Source of the DNA: an uncultured Collinsella sp.
Lineage (GTDB): Bacteria; Actinomycetota; Coriobacteriia; Coriobacteriales; Coriobacteriaceae
Direction: 5' to 3'
DNA length: 16,768 nucleotides
Assembly (NCBI GenBank): GCA_958419975.1
Contig: CATZIG010000020.1
Span: 1 to 16,768 of the forward strand
Made by a program: the position numbers and the translations under genes. Shown piece after piece: positions 1 to 6,722 of this stretch (position 1 is its first letter; every line of letters begins with the position of its first letter). Below the pieces are notes generated by a model. It did not search any database, had not been told where the DNA came from, and saw nothing but the letters and a program-made list of their open reading frames with translations.

Positions 1-861
1 CCAACGCTCGGGATACGAGAACGCGAACTGGATGGGAATACGCATGTCGGAAGCACCGAGATGCGCCATCACGGAGCCGTCGGCGAACTCGACCATAGAG
101 TGAATCTTGGACTGACGCTGCACGACCACGTTAATGAAATCGAGGTCGCAGTTAAACAGATGCATGGCCTCAATGCGCTCCAGGCCCTTGTTCATGAGGG
201 TGGCGGAGTCGATGGTGATCTTGGCACCCATGGCCCACGTGGGATGTGCGAGGGCATCGGCACGCGTCACGCGGTCGAGCTCGTCGCGGGTGCGGCCAAA
301 GAACGGACCGCCCGAGCAGGTGAGCCAAATACAATGAGCCTCGCGTGGGTTCTCCCCCAGATAGCACTGGTAGATGGCGGAGTGCTCAGAGTCGACTGGA
401 ATAAGCTGGCCCGGTTGCGCCAACGGCATAAGCAAGTCGCCGCCGACGACGAGGGACTCCTTGTTGGCAAGGGCAAGGCGCTTATTCGAGGTCAAGGCCG
501 CATGGCTCGCCTCGAGACCGGCGGCGCCCACAATAGCGACGAGCACGCAGTCGACATCGTCGCGACGCGCGAGCTCGCAAACCGCCTGCGCGCCAACGCC
601 GAGCTTCGTTCCCTCGGGCAACTCCTGCAGCACGGCGTCATCGCCATGAGCGACATCGGCCACGGCAACCGCCGGAACCGAGAACTCGCGGGCAGCGGCA
701 ACGAGCTCGGAGGTACTGGAGTTAACGGACAGCGCCGTCACCTGCAGGCGATCGGCATGCTGGCGGCACACATCGAGCGCCTGGGTGCCGATGGAGCCCG
801 TACAACCCAGGATGGCAACGCGAAGGCGTCCATCGGGGCCATACGTCGTTTGGAAGGACAT
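1..861 (-). CDS. dxr: 1-deoxy-D-xylulose 5-phosphate reductoisomerase, 3'-truncated by window edge
   Basis: This NADPH-dependent enzyme converts DXP to 2-C-methyl-D-erythritol 4-phosphate, the first committed step of the MEP isoprenoid pathway. The first 287 residues are visible; the family runs to about 380-400, so roughly 100 C-terminal residues lie beyond base 1. An N-terminal Rossmann motif reads LRVAILGCTGSIGTQ, with Cys where most members have Ser (GSTGSIG). Further signatures are ANKESLVVGG, the metal/substrate loop PVDSEHSA, and MGAKITIDSATLMNKGLE, which supplies the conserved catalytic-site Glu. The ATG at 861 shares its A with the TAA stop of cdsA (TAATG), and GGAGG inside the end of cdsA lies upstream as its ribosome binding site. 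It is the last visible gene of the pyrH-frr-uppS-cdsA-dxr operon, and translational coupling to cdsA is likely. Confidence 0.97.
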   Translation of the reverse strand, partial: MSFQTTYGPDGRLRVAILGCTGSIGTQALDVCRQHADRLQVTALSVNSSTSELVAAAREFSVPAVAVADVAHGDDAVLQELPEGTKLGVGAQAVCELARRDDVDCVLVAIVGAAGLEASHAALTSNKRLALANKESLVVGGDLLMPLAQPGQLIPVDSEHSAIYQCYLGENPREAHCIWLTCSGGPFFGRTRDELDRVTRADALAHPTWAMGAKITIDSATLMNKGLERIEAMHLFNCDLDFINVVVQRQSKIHSMVEFADGSVMAHLGASDMRIPIQFAFSYPERW

Positions 862-1760
862 TACAGCACGCCTCCGATCATCAAAAGCAGCTGAGCGGTA
901 ATGCAGCCAAAGATAAGCGAGTCGCTACGGTCGAGCATGCCGCCATGGCCCGGGATAAGGTTGCCGGAATCCTTGACGCCCACGCCACGCTTGATACGCG
1001 ACTCGATGAGGTCGCCGATAACGCCCAGGACGGACACGACCACGCCGCACAGCAGCGCATAGGGCAGGCTGAGCTTGTAAAAGTGCGTCGCCCACAGGAT
1101 GAGCCAAATCAAAACCGAGCCCAGGATGCCGCCGACAAACCCCTCCCAGCTCTTTTTGGGAGAGATCTTGGGAACCATCTTGTGCTTACCGATACGGCTG
1201 CCCACGATGTAGGCAAACGAATCGGAGACCCAAAGGGACGCGCAAACGCCCACCGAAAGCAGGGCGCCGGCAAATCCGGGCACGGCATCGCGCAGCAGCA
1301 CGATAGCCGACAGCATAAAGCCAGTGTAGATGGGACCCATGAGCGTCACGGCCACATCAGAGATGCGGGTACGCGGCGACCAAACATACCAAATGCCCAC
1401 AGCGAGCATCAGGGCAAAAAGCAGGGCATTCAGCAACATCGAATCGCCCAACGCCGACAGCGGAAAGAGTACGGCGGCAGCGATACCCATGCGCTCGTTA
1501 GCCATCTTGCCATCGAGCCTCGTCATACGGAAAAACTCATAGCAGCACAGGCCGCTCATGACAGAAACAAAGATGGCCGTGGGCACAATACCCAAAACCA
1601 GGCACAGGATAAAGACAACGGCATAGACGATACCGGCGGCGGCACGGGTGATAAAGCCGGCAAGCCACGAACCGGTGCCATTCTTCGCTGCGGGCGCTCC
1701 CGCAGCGACAGCCTTGCGCTCAGATGTCTTGGGAGCAATTGCCTTGGGACGATCGGACAC
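861..1760 (-). CDS. cdsA: Phosphatidate cytidylyltransferase (CDP-diacylglycerol synthase)
   Basis: This integral membrane enzyme makes CDP-diacylglycerol from phosphatidate and CTP, the branch point for bacterial phospholipids. The 299-residue protein starts with about 30 polar, Lys/Ala-rich residues, followed by a series of hydrophobic segments typical of the polytopic family. The CdsA signature sits near the C-terminus (about residues 254-281): SRIKRGVGVKDSG followed by IPGHGGMLDRSDS, containing the conserved HGG-x-x-DR-x-D metal/nucleotide site. The start is GTG at 1760, two bases after the uppS stop, with GAGGAGG seven bases upstream. The TAA stop overlaps the dxr ATG by one base. A lipid gene between the polyprenyl carrier gene and dxr is the usual arrangement in many bacteria. 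Confidence 0.97.
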   Translation of the reverse strand: MSDRPKAIAPKTSERKAVAAGAPAAKNGTGSWLAGFITRAAAGIVYAVVFILCLVLGIVPTAIFVSVMSGLCCYEFFRMTRLDGKMANERMGIAAAVLFPLSALGDSMLLNALLFALMLAVGIWYVWSPRTRISDVAVTLMGPIYTGFMLSAIVLLRDAVPGFAGALLSVGVCASLWVSDSFAYIVGSRIGKHKMVPKISPKKSWEGFVGGILGSVLIWLILWATHFYKLSLPYALLCGVVVSVLGVIGDLIESRIKRGVGVKDSGNLIPGHGGMLDRSDSLIFGCITAQLLLMIGGVL

Positions 1761-1762
1761 GA

Positions 1763-2557
1763 TTAAGCCTCCTCGGTCTTGCTCAGACCACCAAACCTAC
1801 GGTCACGGCCCTGATAGGCCAAAATGGCGTCGACAAGGCCCCAACGATCAAAGTCGGGCCAATAGGTATCGGTGACGTAGAACTCGGAATAAGCCACCTG
1901 CCACAGCAGATAGTTCGAAAGGCGCAGCTCACCAGAGGTGCGAATCACAAGCTCAGGATCGGGAAGACCGGCGGTATAAAGGTGAGAAGCCACCATGTCG
2001 TCATCAATTGCGGCAGGATCAATCTTACCGGCGGCAACGTCGAGCGCGATCTGACGGACAGCGCGGGTAATCTCGGCACGCGCGCCGTAGTTGACGGCAA
2101 GCGCCAGCGTCATACCGGTGTGATCGGCGCACTCGGCAAGACCGCGTTCAAAAACGTCGCGGGTCTTCTTGGGCAGCGCGGAAATATCACCCAAAAAGAC
2201 AACGCGCACGTTTTCGCGCTTCAGAAGCGGCAACTCGTCGATGAACGTCTTGGCAAACAAGTGCATCAAAACGTTGACCTCGTGCTGCGGACGATTCCAG
2301 TTTTCGGTGGAAAACGCATAGGCCGAAAGGACGTCGACACCCAAGCGCACGCAGGCGGTAATGATCTCGCGCAGCGAGACGATACCCGCCTTGTGGCCCT
2401 CAGTGCGTGCAAGACCGCGCGACGTGGCCCAACGACCGTTGCCGTCCATGATGCACGAGATATGGTGCGGAATGTTATTGAGGTCAAGGTCGGAAAAACC
2501 GACGCCCGCAGGGGCGTCGGCAAAGTACTCGACCAGTTTATGCTCGTCGTATTGCAC
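1763..2557 (-). CDS. uppS: Isoprenyl transferase (undecaprenyl diphosphate synthase family)
   Basis: This cis-prenyltransferase extends farnesyl diphosphate with isopentenyl diphosphate, giving the polyprenyl diphosphate used as lipid carrier for peptidoglycan and wall polymers. Its 264 residues are normal for the family. The catalytic Asp is Asp38 in IMDGNGRWA, followed by RTEGHKAG, the YAFSTENWNRP motif with a downstream EVNVLM, and the C-terminal RTSGELRLSNYLLWQ segment with YSEFY. The start is GTG at 2557, one base after the frr stop; GGAG lies seven bases upstream inside the frr end. The nearest in-frame ATG would remove the conserved core, so GTG is preferred. Product chain length (C55 or shorter) cannot be read from the sequence, hence the family-level name. 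Confidence 0.96.
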   Translation of the reverse strand: MQYDEHKLVEYFADAPAGVGFSDLDLNNIPHHISCIMDGNGRWATSRGLARTEGHKAGIVSLREIITACVRLGVDVLSAYAFSTENWNRPQHEVNVLMHLFAKTFIDELPLLKRENVRVVFLGDISALPKKTRDVFERGLAECADHTGMTLALAVNYGARAEITRAVRQIALDVAAGKIDPAAIDDDMVASHLYTAGLPDPELVIRTSGELRLSNYLLWQVAYSEFYVTDTYWPDFDRWGLVDAILAYQGRDRRFGGLSKTEEA

Positions 2558-2558
2558 C

Positions 2559-3095
2559 TTAGATCTCCATGACCTCAGCTTCTTTTTCCTTCAGAAGCTC
2601 CTCGACCTTGGCGACATACTCATCAGTGTGCTTCTGGACCTTGGCCTGCTCGCGACGGACATCGTCCTCGGTGAGCTCCTCATCGCGCTCGAGCTTGTTG
2701 TTGAAGTCGCGACGGATGTTACGGATAGACACCTTGGCCTGCTCGGCGTACTCGCGGCACTCCTTGACGAGCTCGCGACGGCGCTCCTCAGTGGGAGCCG
2801 GGAACGGAAGACGAACGACGGTGCCATCGGAGTTGGGGGTAATACCCAGATCGGAAGCGCCGATGGCCTTGACGATAGCATTGATGAGTGCCTTGTCCCA
2901 CGGCTCGATGAGCAGCATGTGGGCCTCGGGGGTCTTGACGGCGGCAACCTGCGTGACCGGCGTGGGAACACCGTAATAATCGACGGTGATGTCGGACAGA
3001 ATGTTGGCATTGGCGCGGCCGGTACGGACCTTGGAGAAGTTATGCTTGAGGGACTCGAGCGACTTGTCCATATGGGCGGTGATGTTCTCTGCCAT
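2559..3095 (-). CDS. frr: Ribosome recycling factor
   Basis: RRF acts with EF-G to split the post-termination ribosome complex in the cytoplasm. The 178-residue protein is slightly shorter than the usual 185. It has the expected N-terminal helix (MDKSLESLKHNFSKVRTGRA), the small central domain, and a long Glu/Lys/Arg-rich C-terminal helical region (about 100-178) completing the three-helix bundle. The motif KVRTGRANANIL carries the conserved Arg of the recycling surface. The ATG at 3095 has AGGAGG seven bases upstream and lies two bases after the pyrH stop. pyrH-frr adjacency after rpsB-tsf is one of the most conserved bacterial gene orders and supports the call. Confidence 0.98.
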   Translation of the reverse strand: MAENITAHMDKSLESLKHNFSKVRTGRANANILSDITVDYYGVPTPVTQVAAVKTPEAHMLLIEPWDKALINAIVKAIGASDLGITPNSDGTVVRLPFPAPTEERRRELVKECREYAEQAKVSIRNIRRDFNNKLERDEELTEDDVRREQAKVQKHTDEYVAKVEELLKEKEAEVMEI

Positions 3096-3097
3096 GC

Positions 3098-3820
3098 TTA
3101 ATCCTCCTGATAGACGAGCGTGCCGACGGGCTCACCCGAAAGCGCGCGCTTGACGGTGTCCTCGCCATCGATGTTGAGGACCAAAATCGGCATACGGTTG
3201 TCCTGGCACAGTGCCGTAGCCGTGGAATCCATAACCTGCAGACCGCGGACGAGAACCTCGTGATAGGTAATCTTGTCAAAACGGACGGCATCAGCGCACT
3301 TGACGGGATCCTTATCATAGATGCCGTCAACCTTGGTGGCTTTAATCAGAATCTCGGCGCCGATCTCACACGCACGAAGAGCCGCGGCGGTGTCGGTCGT
3401 AAAGTACGGATTGCCCGAACCGGCGGCAAAAATAACGACGTTGCCCTTGGAAAGGTGGTTGATGGCGCGACGGCGAATATAGGGCTCGCAGATCTCGTTC
3501 ATCTGGATAGCGCTCATCACGCGGCAGGGAACATCGTTATGCTCGAAGGCATCCTGCAGGGCGAGCGCGTTCATAACGGTTGCCAGCATGCCCATGTAGT
3601 CGGCCTGAGCACGCTCCATGCCACCGGCAGCGCCTGCCATGCCGCGGAAAATATTGCCGCCGCCGACAACGACGCCGACCTCATGGCCAACGGCGAGCAG
3701 CTCCTTAACCTGCTTAGCAAGATGGTCGGTAACCTTGGGGTCGATGCCATATTGGCCGTCGCCCATCAGCGCTTCGCCGGAAAGCTTAAGAAGCACGCGT
3801 TTATATCGGATGTCGGACAA
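3098..3820 (-). CDS. pyrH: UMP kinase (uridylate kinase)
   Basis: This hexameric bacterial UMP kinase converts UMP to UDP with ATP, feeding pyrimidine nucleotide, RNA and wall-sugar synthesis. Its 240 residues match the family. The amino acid kinase fold is seen in RVLLKLSGEAL near the N-terminus, VVVGGGNIFRG, the nucleotide-binding FAAGSGNPYFTTDTAAALRA, and ATKVDGIYDKDP. The start appears to be TTG at 3820: AAGGAGG lies six bases upstream and the sequence then reads MSDIRYKRVLLKLSGEAL, the normal N-terminus. The next candidate, GTG at codon 9, would cut into the first beta strand. It begins a transcription unit downstream of the tsf terminator, with an extended -10 promoter about 24 bases before the ribosome binding region. 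Confidence 0.97.
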   Translation of the reverse strand: MSDIRYKRVLLKLSGEALMGDGQYGIDPKVTDHLAKQVKELLAVGHEVGVVVGGGNIFRGMAGAAGGMERAQADYMGMLATVMNALALQDAFEHNDVPCRVMSAIQMNEICEPYIRRRAINHLSKGNVVIFAAGSGNPYFTTDTAAALRACEIGAEILIKATKVDGIYDKDPVKCADAVRFDKITYHEVLVRGLQVMDSTATALCQDNRMPILVLNIDGEDTVKRALSGEPVGTLVYQED

Positions 3821-3850
3821 AGCGATCCTCCTTTAGATTGAACTTTCAAC

Positions 3851-3859
3851 ATTCTATCA
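3851..3859 (-). promoter_or_regulatory. Candidate extended -10 promoter of the pyrH operon
   Basis: On the minus strand this reads TGATAGAAT, a TGN extension joined to TAGAAT (five of six consensus bases). No good -35 is visible at 16-18 bases, as expected for extended -10 promoters. It lies between the tsf terminator and the pyrH ribosome binding site, where a promoter is needed. A small TTGAA-AG-TTCAA inverted repeat follows just before the ribosome binding site. The assignment is by inspection only. Confidence 0.45.
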
Positions 3860-3861
3860 AA

Positions 3862-3877
3862 GGCTCTAAGAAGAGCC
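3862..3877 (-). other. Small GGCTCT/AGAGCC hairpin between tsf terminator and pyrH promoter
   Basis: This is a perfect 6-bp inverted repeat with a 4-base loop, followed on the minus strand by TTTGATAG. It may back up the upstream tsf terminator as a weak second stop, or it may only flank the pyrH promoter spacer. The stem is short and the T run is only three bases, so no firm function is given. Confidence 0.3.
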
Positions 3878-3880
3878 ATG

Positions 3881-3915
3881 AAAAAGCAGGCTGTGAGTAA
3901 AACCCACAGCCTGCT
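3881..3915 (-). terminator. Rho-independent terminator after tsf
   Basis: A perfect 11-bp stem (AGCAGGCTGTG pairing with CACAGCCTGCT, loop of nine bases) is followed on the minus strand by a run of five T (3885-3881). The plus-strand exit has no T run, so it acts on minus-strand transcripts only. It starts 23 bases after the tsf stop and separates rpsB-tsf from pyrH. Confidence 0.9.
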
Positions 3916-3938
3916 CATTACCAGCTACAAGAGCTTAT

Positions 3939-4808
3939 TTACTCGCCACGGACCAGACGGTCAAAGGCAACGACGGTAATGGTGTCGCCGAGCTCCTTGG
4001 AGACCTGCTCAGCGTACTTCTTGATGGTGAGGGAGCTGTCCTTGATGAACTCCTGCTCGGTGAGCACGGACTGCTTGTAGAACTTCTCCAGACGGCCGAC
4101 AGCCATCTTCTCCTGGATAGCCTCGGGCTTACCGGACTCGGCAGCCTGAGCCATGTAGATCTGCTTCTCGTGCTCGACGGTCTCGGCCGGAACCTGATCG
4201 CGGGTAGCGCAGATCGGGGCGACGGCGGCAACCTGAAGGGCAACGTCGTGAGCGAAGGTCTTGAAGGATTCAGCCTGAGCGGTCTCAGCCTTCTCGAAGG
4301 CGAACTCGACGAGGACGCCGATCTTACCACCCATGTGGATGTAAGAAGCGAGCGCGCCGTTCTCAGCCTTGCGGGCAGCGAAGCGGGAGATCTTCATGTT
4401 CTCGCCCATGATGTGAATCATCTCGGTGAGCTCGGAGGAAACGGTCTCCTCGCCCATCGGCTTCTCGAGCAGAGCGTCGACGTCAGCAGGCTCGGTGGTA
4501 GCGACAACCTCAGCGACCTTGGAAGCAAAGCCGGTGAACTTGGCGTTAGAGCCAACGAAGTCGGTCTCGCAGGAGAGCTCGAGCAGAGCGCCGGTCTTGC
4601 CATCCTCGGAGACGAACGCGGCGACAGCGCCCTCGTTGGTCTCACGGCCAGCCTTCTTGGCAGCCTTGGCAAGGCCGTTCTTACGCAGAACGTCGACAGC
4701 GGCGTCCATGTCGCCGTCAGCCTCGACGAGAGCCTTCTTGCACTCCATCATCGGGGAGTCGGTCATCTCGCGGAGCTGCTTGACCATAGCGGCGGTAATC
4801 TGGGCCAT
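3939..4808 (-). CDS. tsf: Elongation factor Ts
   Basis: EF-Ts is the guanine-nucleotide exchange factor that regenerates EF-Tu-GTP. The 289-residue protein begins MAQITAAMVKQLREMTDSPMM. It has the N-terminal UBA-like domain with MMECKKALVEADGDMDAA and the EF-Tu contact motif CETDFV (in LLELSCETDFVGSN), followed by the two-lobed dimerisation domain to a DRLVRGE end. I choose ATG at 4808 because AAGGA lies six bases upstream. The in-frame TTG five codons earlier overlaps that ribosome binding site and is not part of the conserved N-terminus. The gene lies 45 bases downstream of rpsB in the same transcript and is followed by a strong terminator. Confidence 0.98.
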   Translation of the reverse strand: MAQITAAMVKQLREMTDSPMMECKKALVEADGDMDAAVDVLRKNGLAKAAKKAGRETNEGAVAAFVSEDGKTGALLELSCETDFVGSNAKFTGFASKVAEVVATTEPADVDALLEKPMGEETVSSELTEMIHIMGENMKISRFAARKAENGALASYIHMGGKIGVLVEFAFEKAETAQAESFKTFAHDVALQVAAVAPICATRDQVPAETVEHEKQIYMAQAAESGKPEAIQEKMAVGRLEKFYKQSVLTEQEFIKDSSLTIKKYAEQVSKELGDTITVVAFDRLVRGE

Positions 4809-4853
4809 TGTGGTTCCTTTCAAAGAGATGAAAAAGAATTAACTAAGACTGAT

Positions 4854-5582
4854 TTACTCGGCCTTGGGCTCAGCGGCCATCTCGGCCTCGGAGACCTGCT
4901 CCTTGCCGGAGCCAGCGAGGCAGGCGTCAGCCATGAGCTCGCACATAAGGGTGACAGCGGAGATAGCGTCATCGTTGCAGGGGATGCCGTACTCGACCTC
5001 GTCGGGATCGGAGTTGGTGTCGATCAGGGCGACGACGGGGATGTTCAGGCGCTGGGCCTCCTTGATGGCGTTCTCCTCGCGCTTGGTGTCGATGACGAAG
5101 AGAGCCTGGGGCAGACCCTTCATGTCGCGGGCGCCACCGAGGTTGGTCTGGAGCTTAGTGAGCTCCTTGCCGAGAACAGCCTGCTCCTTCTTGGGCAGAA
5201 CAGCCATGCGGCCGTCCTCGACCATGGCCTCGAGCTCCTCCATGCGGTTGATGCGGGAGCGGATGGTGACGAAGTTGGTCAGCATACCGCCGAGCCAACG
5301 CTGGTTGATGTAAGGCATGTTGGCGCGCTCAGCAGCGTTCTTGACGGCCTCCTGAGCCTGCTTCTTGGTGCCGACGAACAGCACGTTGCCACCCTTGGCG
5401 ACGTTCTTGACGAAGGTGTAGGCCTGGTCGGCGTCGAGGATGGTCTGCTTGAGGTCGAGGATGTAGATGCCGTTGCGCTCACCGAAGATGAACGGCTTCA
5501 TCTTGGGGTTCCAGCGACGGGTCTGGTGACCGAAGTGGCAGCCGGCCTCGAGCAGGGTGCGGATATTAATCTTGGTAGCCAT
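4854..5582 (-). CDS. rpsB: 30S ribosomal protein S2
   Basis: S2 is a late-assembling small-subunit protein at the head-body junction of the 30S particle. The 242-residue protein shows the standard N-terminus (IRTLLEAGCHFGHQTRRWNP, MKPFIFGERNGIYILDL), then VLFVGTKKQAQ, the RWLGGMLTNF motif, and IDTKREENAIKEAQRLNIPV near the Asp-rich GTPase-like fold. The tail is acidic (SEAEMAAEPKAE). The ATG at 5582 has AGGAGG six bases upstream. A near-consensus promoter lies about 140 bases upstream, leaving a structured leader that could carry autogenous control, as known for rpsB in proteobacteria; that is inference here. Confidence 0.99.
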   Translation of the reverse strand: MATKINIRTLLEAGCHFGHQTRRWNPKMKPFIFGERNGIYILDLKQTILDADQAYTFVKNVAKGGNVLFVGTKKQAQEAVKNAAERANMPYINQRWLGGMLTNFVTIRSRINRMEELEAMVEDGRMAVLPKKEQAVLGKELTKLQTNLGGARDMKGLPQALFVIDTKREENAIKEAQRLNIPVVALIDTNSDPDEVEYGIPCNDDAISAVTLMCELMADACLAGSGKEQVSEAEMAAEPKAE

Positions 5583-5717
5583 GTTAAACCTCCTGTGGTT
5601 TGCCTCCGCGCGGGGTCATCCTCCAAAACCAACCCGGACATGTGCTACCAAAGCCCGGGCACCACGGTATGAAGTAGCCGCGCGTGCGTGATAAAAACAT
5701 GTTGCCGTGAAGCAACC
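5583..5717 (-). promoter_or_regulatory. rpsB 5' leader with hairpins and a 38-codon leader frame
   Basis: About 135 bases lie between the predicted start of transcription and the rpsB ATG. On the minus strand the leader begins with the hairpin GTTGC-TTCACG-GCAAC (5716-5701). It then has pairings GTGC/GCAC (5662-5659 with 5645-5642) and CCCGG/CCGGG (5659-5655 with 5637-5633) in interleaved order. A frame from ATG at 5700 (38 codons, rich in Trp, Pro and Gly) ends with TAA at 5584, one base before the rpsB ATG, but has no ribosome binding site. Structure and autoregulation are inferred, not shown. Confidence 0.35.
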
Positions 5718-5723
5718 CGATGA

Positions 5724-5752
5724 ATGATAGCAGGAATGCCTCTTCCTGCCAA
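5724..5752 (-). promoter_or_regulatory. Sigma-70-type promoter of rpsB-tsf
   Basis: On the minus strand TTGGCA (5752-5747, five of six consensus bases) is separated by exactly 17 bases from TATCAT (5729-5724, five of six). Transcription would start near 5717. It follows a candidate terminator for the preceding xerC operon, the expected place for a strong ribosomal-protein promoter. Confidence 0.7.
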
Positions 5753-5761
5753 CCCGCAATC

Positions 5762-5783
5762 AAAACCACACACCTGAGTGCGG
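5762..5783 (-). terminator. Weak candidate terminator after the xerC-type gene
   Basis: On the minus strand CCGCAC pairs with GTGTGG (one G-U pair, 6-base loop) and is followed by TTTTGATT. It lies 18 bases after the recombinase stop and just before the rpsB promoter. The short stem makes it a weak terminator, and some read-through into rpsB is possible. Confidence 0.45.
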
Positions 5784-5801
5784 CGCGGGACGTGCCAGCC
5801 A

Positions 5802-6722
5802 CTATTCGCCGCGGGGATGGGCTTGAGCCACAGCCCGCTTAAGCCGATCGGGTGTGAGATGCGTGTAGATCTGCGTCGTGGACAGGCTCGCATGACCTAG
5901 CAGCTCTTGAACCGAGCGCAGGTCCGCACCGCCCTCGAGCAAGTCGGTCGCAAAGGTATGGCGCATCGCATGCGGGGCGATGTCAGCCGGAATGCCGGCG
6001 AGCGTCGCCAGCGTATGGAACCGCCGCCGGAGCATCGCGGCGCTCATGCGATTGCCGCGCGCCGATATAAGCAGCGGATGCGGCCCGGTAGCGAGGTCGC
6101 GGCGCTTTGCCCGAGCGAGCAACTCCGGCCTCCCCTCTTCAATATAGAGACGCGTCACATCGAGCGCACGACGATACAGAGGAACGATGCGCTCCTTGCT
6201 TCCCTTGCCCCACAGGCGCAGCGTGCGCTCGGACCATGAGATGGATTCCACATTGAGCGCCGCAAGCTCTGAGATGCGGGCACCCGAGGCATAGAGCAAC
6301 TCGAGCATCGCCGCATCGCGCAGTCCCGCGGGTGTTGAGGTATCAGGCGTCTTGAGCAGCGCCTCGACCTGCTGGGTCGTAAGGACGCCCGGCAGGTCAC
6401 GCGGCAGCTTGGGCGACGCGATCGCCGAGACCGCATCGCCCTCGACAATCCCCTCGGCAGCCATCCAGCGATAGAGAGATCGAATAGCCGACAGGTGCGC
6501 CGCAAGCGTTCGGGGAGCCACCTGCTCACGCGAAAGCTCGGCAAGATAGCGACGAATGGTGCGCACGTCGGCAGCGAAAGCATCAATATCCTCGCGCTCG
6601 CACCAGGCAGCAAAGCGCTCTAGCCTCGAGCCATAGGCCGTCACCGTGTTGGGAGAAAGCCCCTCAACGCGTGCGATATAGGCGATAAAAGAGTCGACGG
6701 TGTCGTACAGGTCAAAGGCTAT
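5802..6722 (-). CDS. xerC: XerC-type tyrosine recombinase, probable ATA start
   Basis: This is a site-specific tyrosine recombinase of the XerC/XerD family, expected to resolve chromosome dimers at dif. The C-terminal catalytic domain has all six key residues: Arg in GARISEL, Lys in LWGKGSKERIVPL, His and Arg in HAMRHTFAT, His in LGHAS, and the nucleophile Tyr in IYTHL. The N-terminal SAM-like DNA-binding domain (SFIAYIARVEGLSPNTVTAYGSRL) extends 26 codons upstream of the first canonical start, GTG at 6644. No ATG, GTG or TTG occurs in this frame between the upstream stop and 6644. An ATA at 6722 lies nine bases after GGAGG and overlaps the trmFO TAG stop (ATAG). Starting there gives 306 residues, the normal XerC length; starting at 6644 gives 280 and damages the domain. 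XerC versus XerD cannot be decided by eye, but this operon position is usual for XerC/CodV. Confidence 0.88.
   Translation of the reverse strand: MAFDLYDTVDSFIAYIARVEGLSPNTVTAYGSRLERFAAWCEREDIDAFAADVRTIRRYLAELSREQVAPRTLAAHLSAIRSLYRWMAAEGIVEGDAVSAIASPKLPRDLPGVLTTQQVEALLKTPDTSTPAGLRDAAMLELLYASGARISELAALNVESISWSERTLRLWGKGSKERIVPLYRRALDVTRLYIEEGRPELLARAKRRDLATGPHPLLISARGNRMSAAMLRRRFHTLATLAGIPADIAPHAMRHTFATDLLEGGADLRSVQELLGHASLSTTQIYTHLTPDRLKRAVAQAHPRGE

Noticed and set aside
61..1766. Long plus-strand open frames opposite dxr and cdsA
   Set aside because: Both are antisense to clearly conserved enzymes, and their translations are charged, Arg/His/Gln-rich sequences without motifs, as expected for the complement of GC-rich genes.
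3821..3846. TTGATA-17-TCTAAA promoter reading before pyrH
   Set aside because: Its -10 would abut the AAGGAGG ribosome binding site, so the transcript would start within or after that site. The extended -10 further upstream is a better fit.
3919..3926. TACCAGCT next to the tsf terminator, also present next to the rnhB terminator (11153-11160)
   Set aside because: Eight shared bases at two terminators three to four bases from the stem is suggestive, but too short to exceed chance in a 16.8 kb window. The other terminators here lack it.
4170..5672. A 500-codon open frame on the plus strand covering tsf and rpsB
   Set aside because: It is fully antisense to two strongly supported ribosomal and translation genes. 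Highly biased codon use in GC-rich genes often leaves the opposite strand open. The translation is a low-complexity Leu/Gly/Asp/Val-rich sequence with no family resemblance.
5584..5802. 72-codon frame upstream of rpsB, starting at the xerC stop
   Set aside because: Most of it lies upstream of or across the rpsB promoter and terminator hairpin. Only the 38-codon portion within the leader is kept as a low-interest observation.
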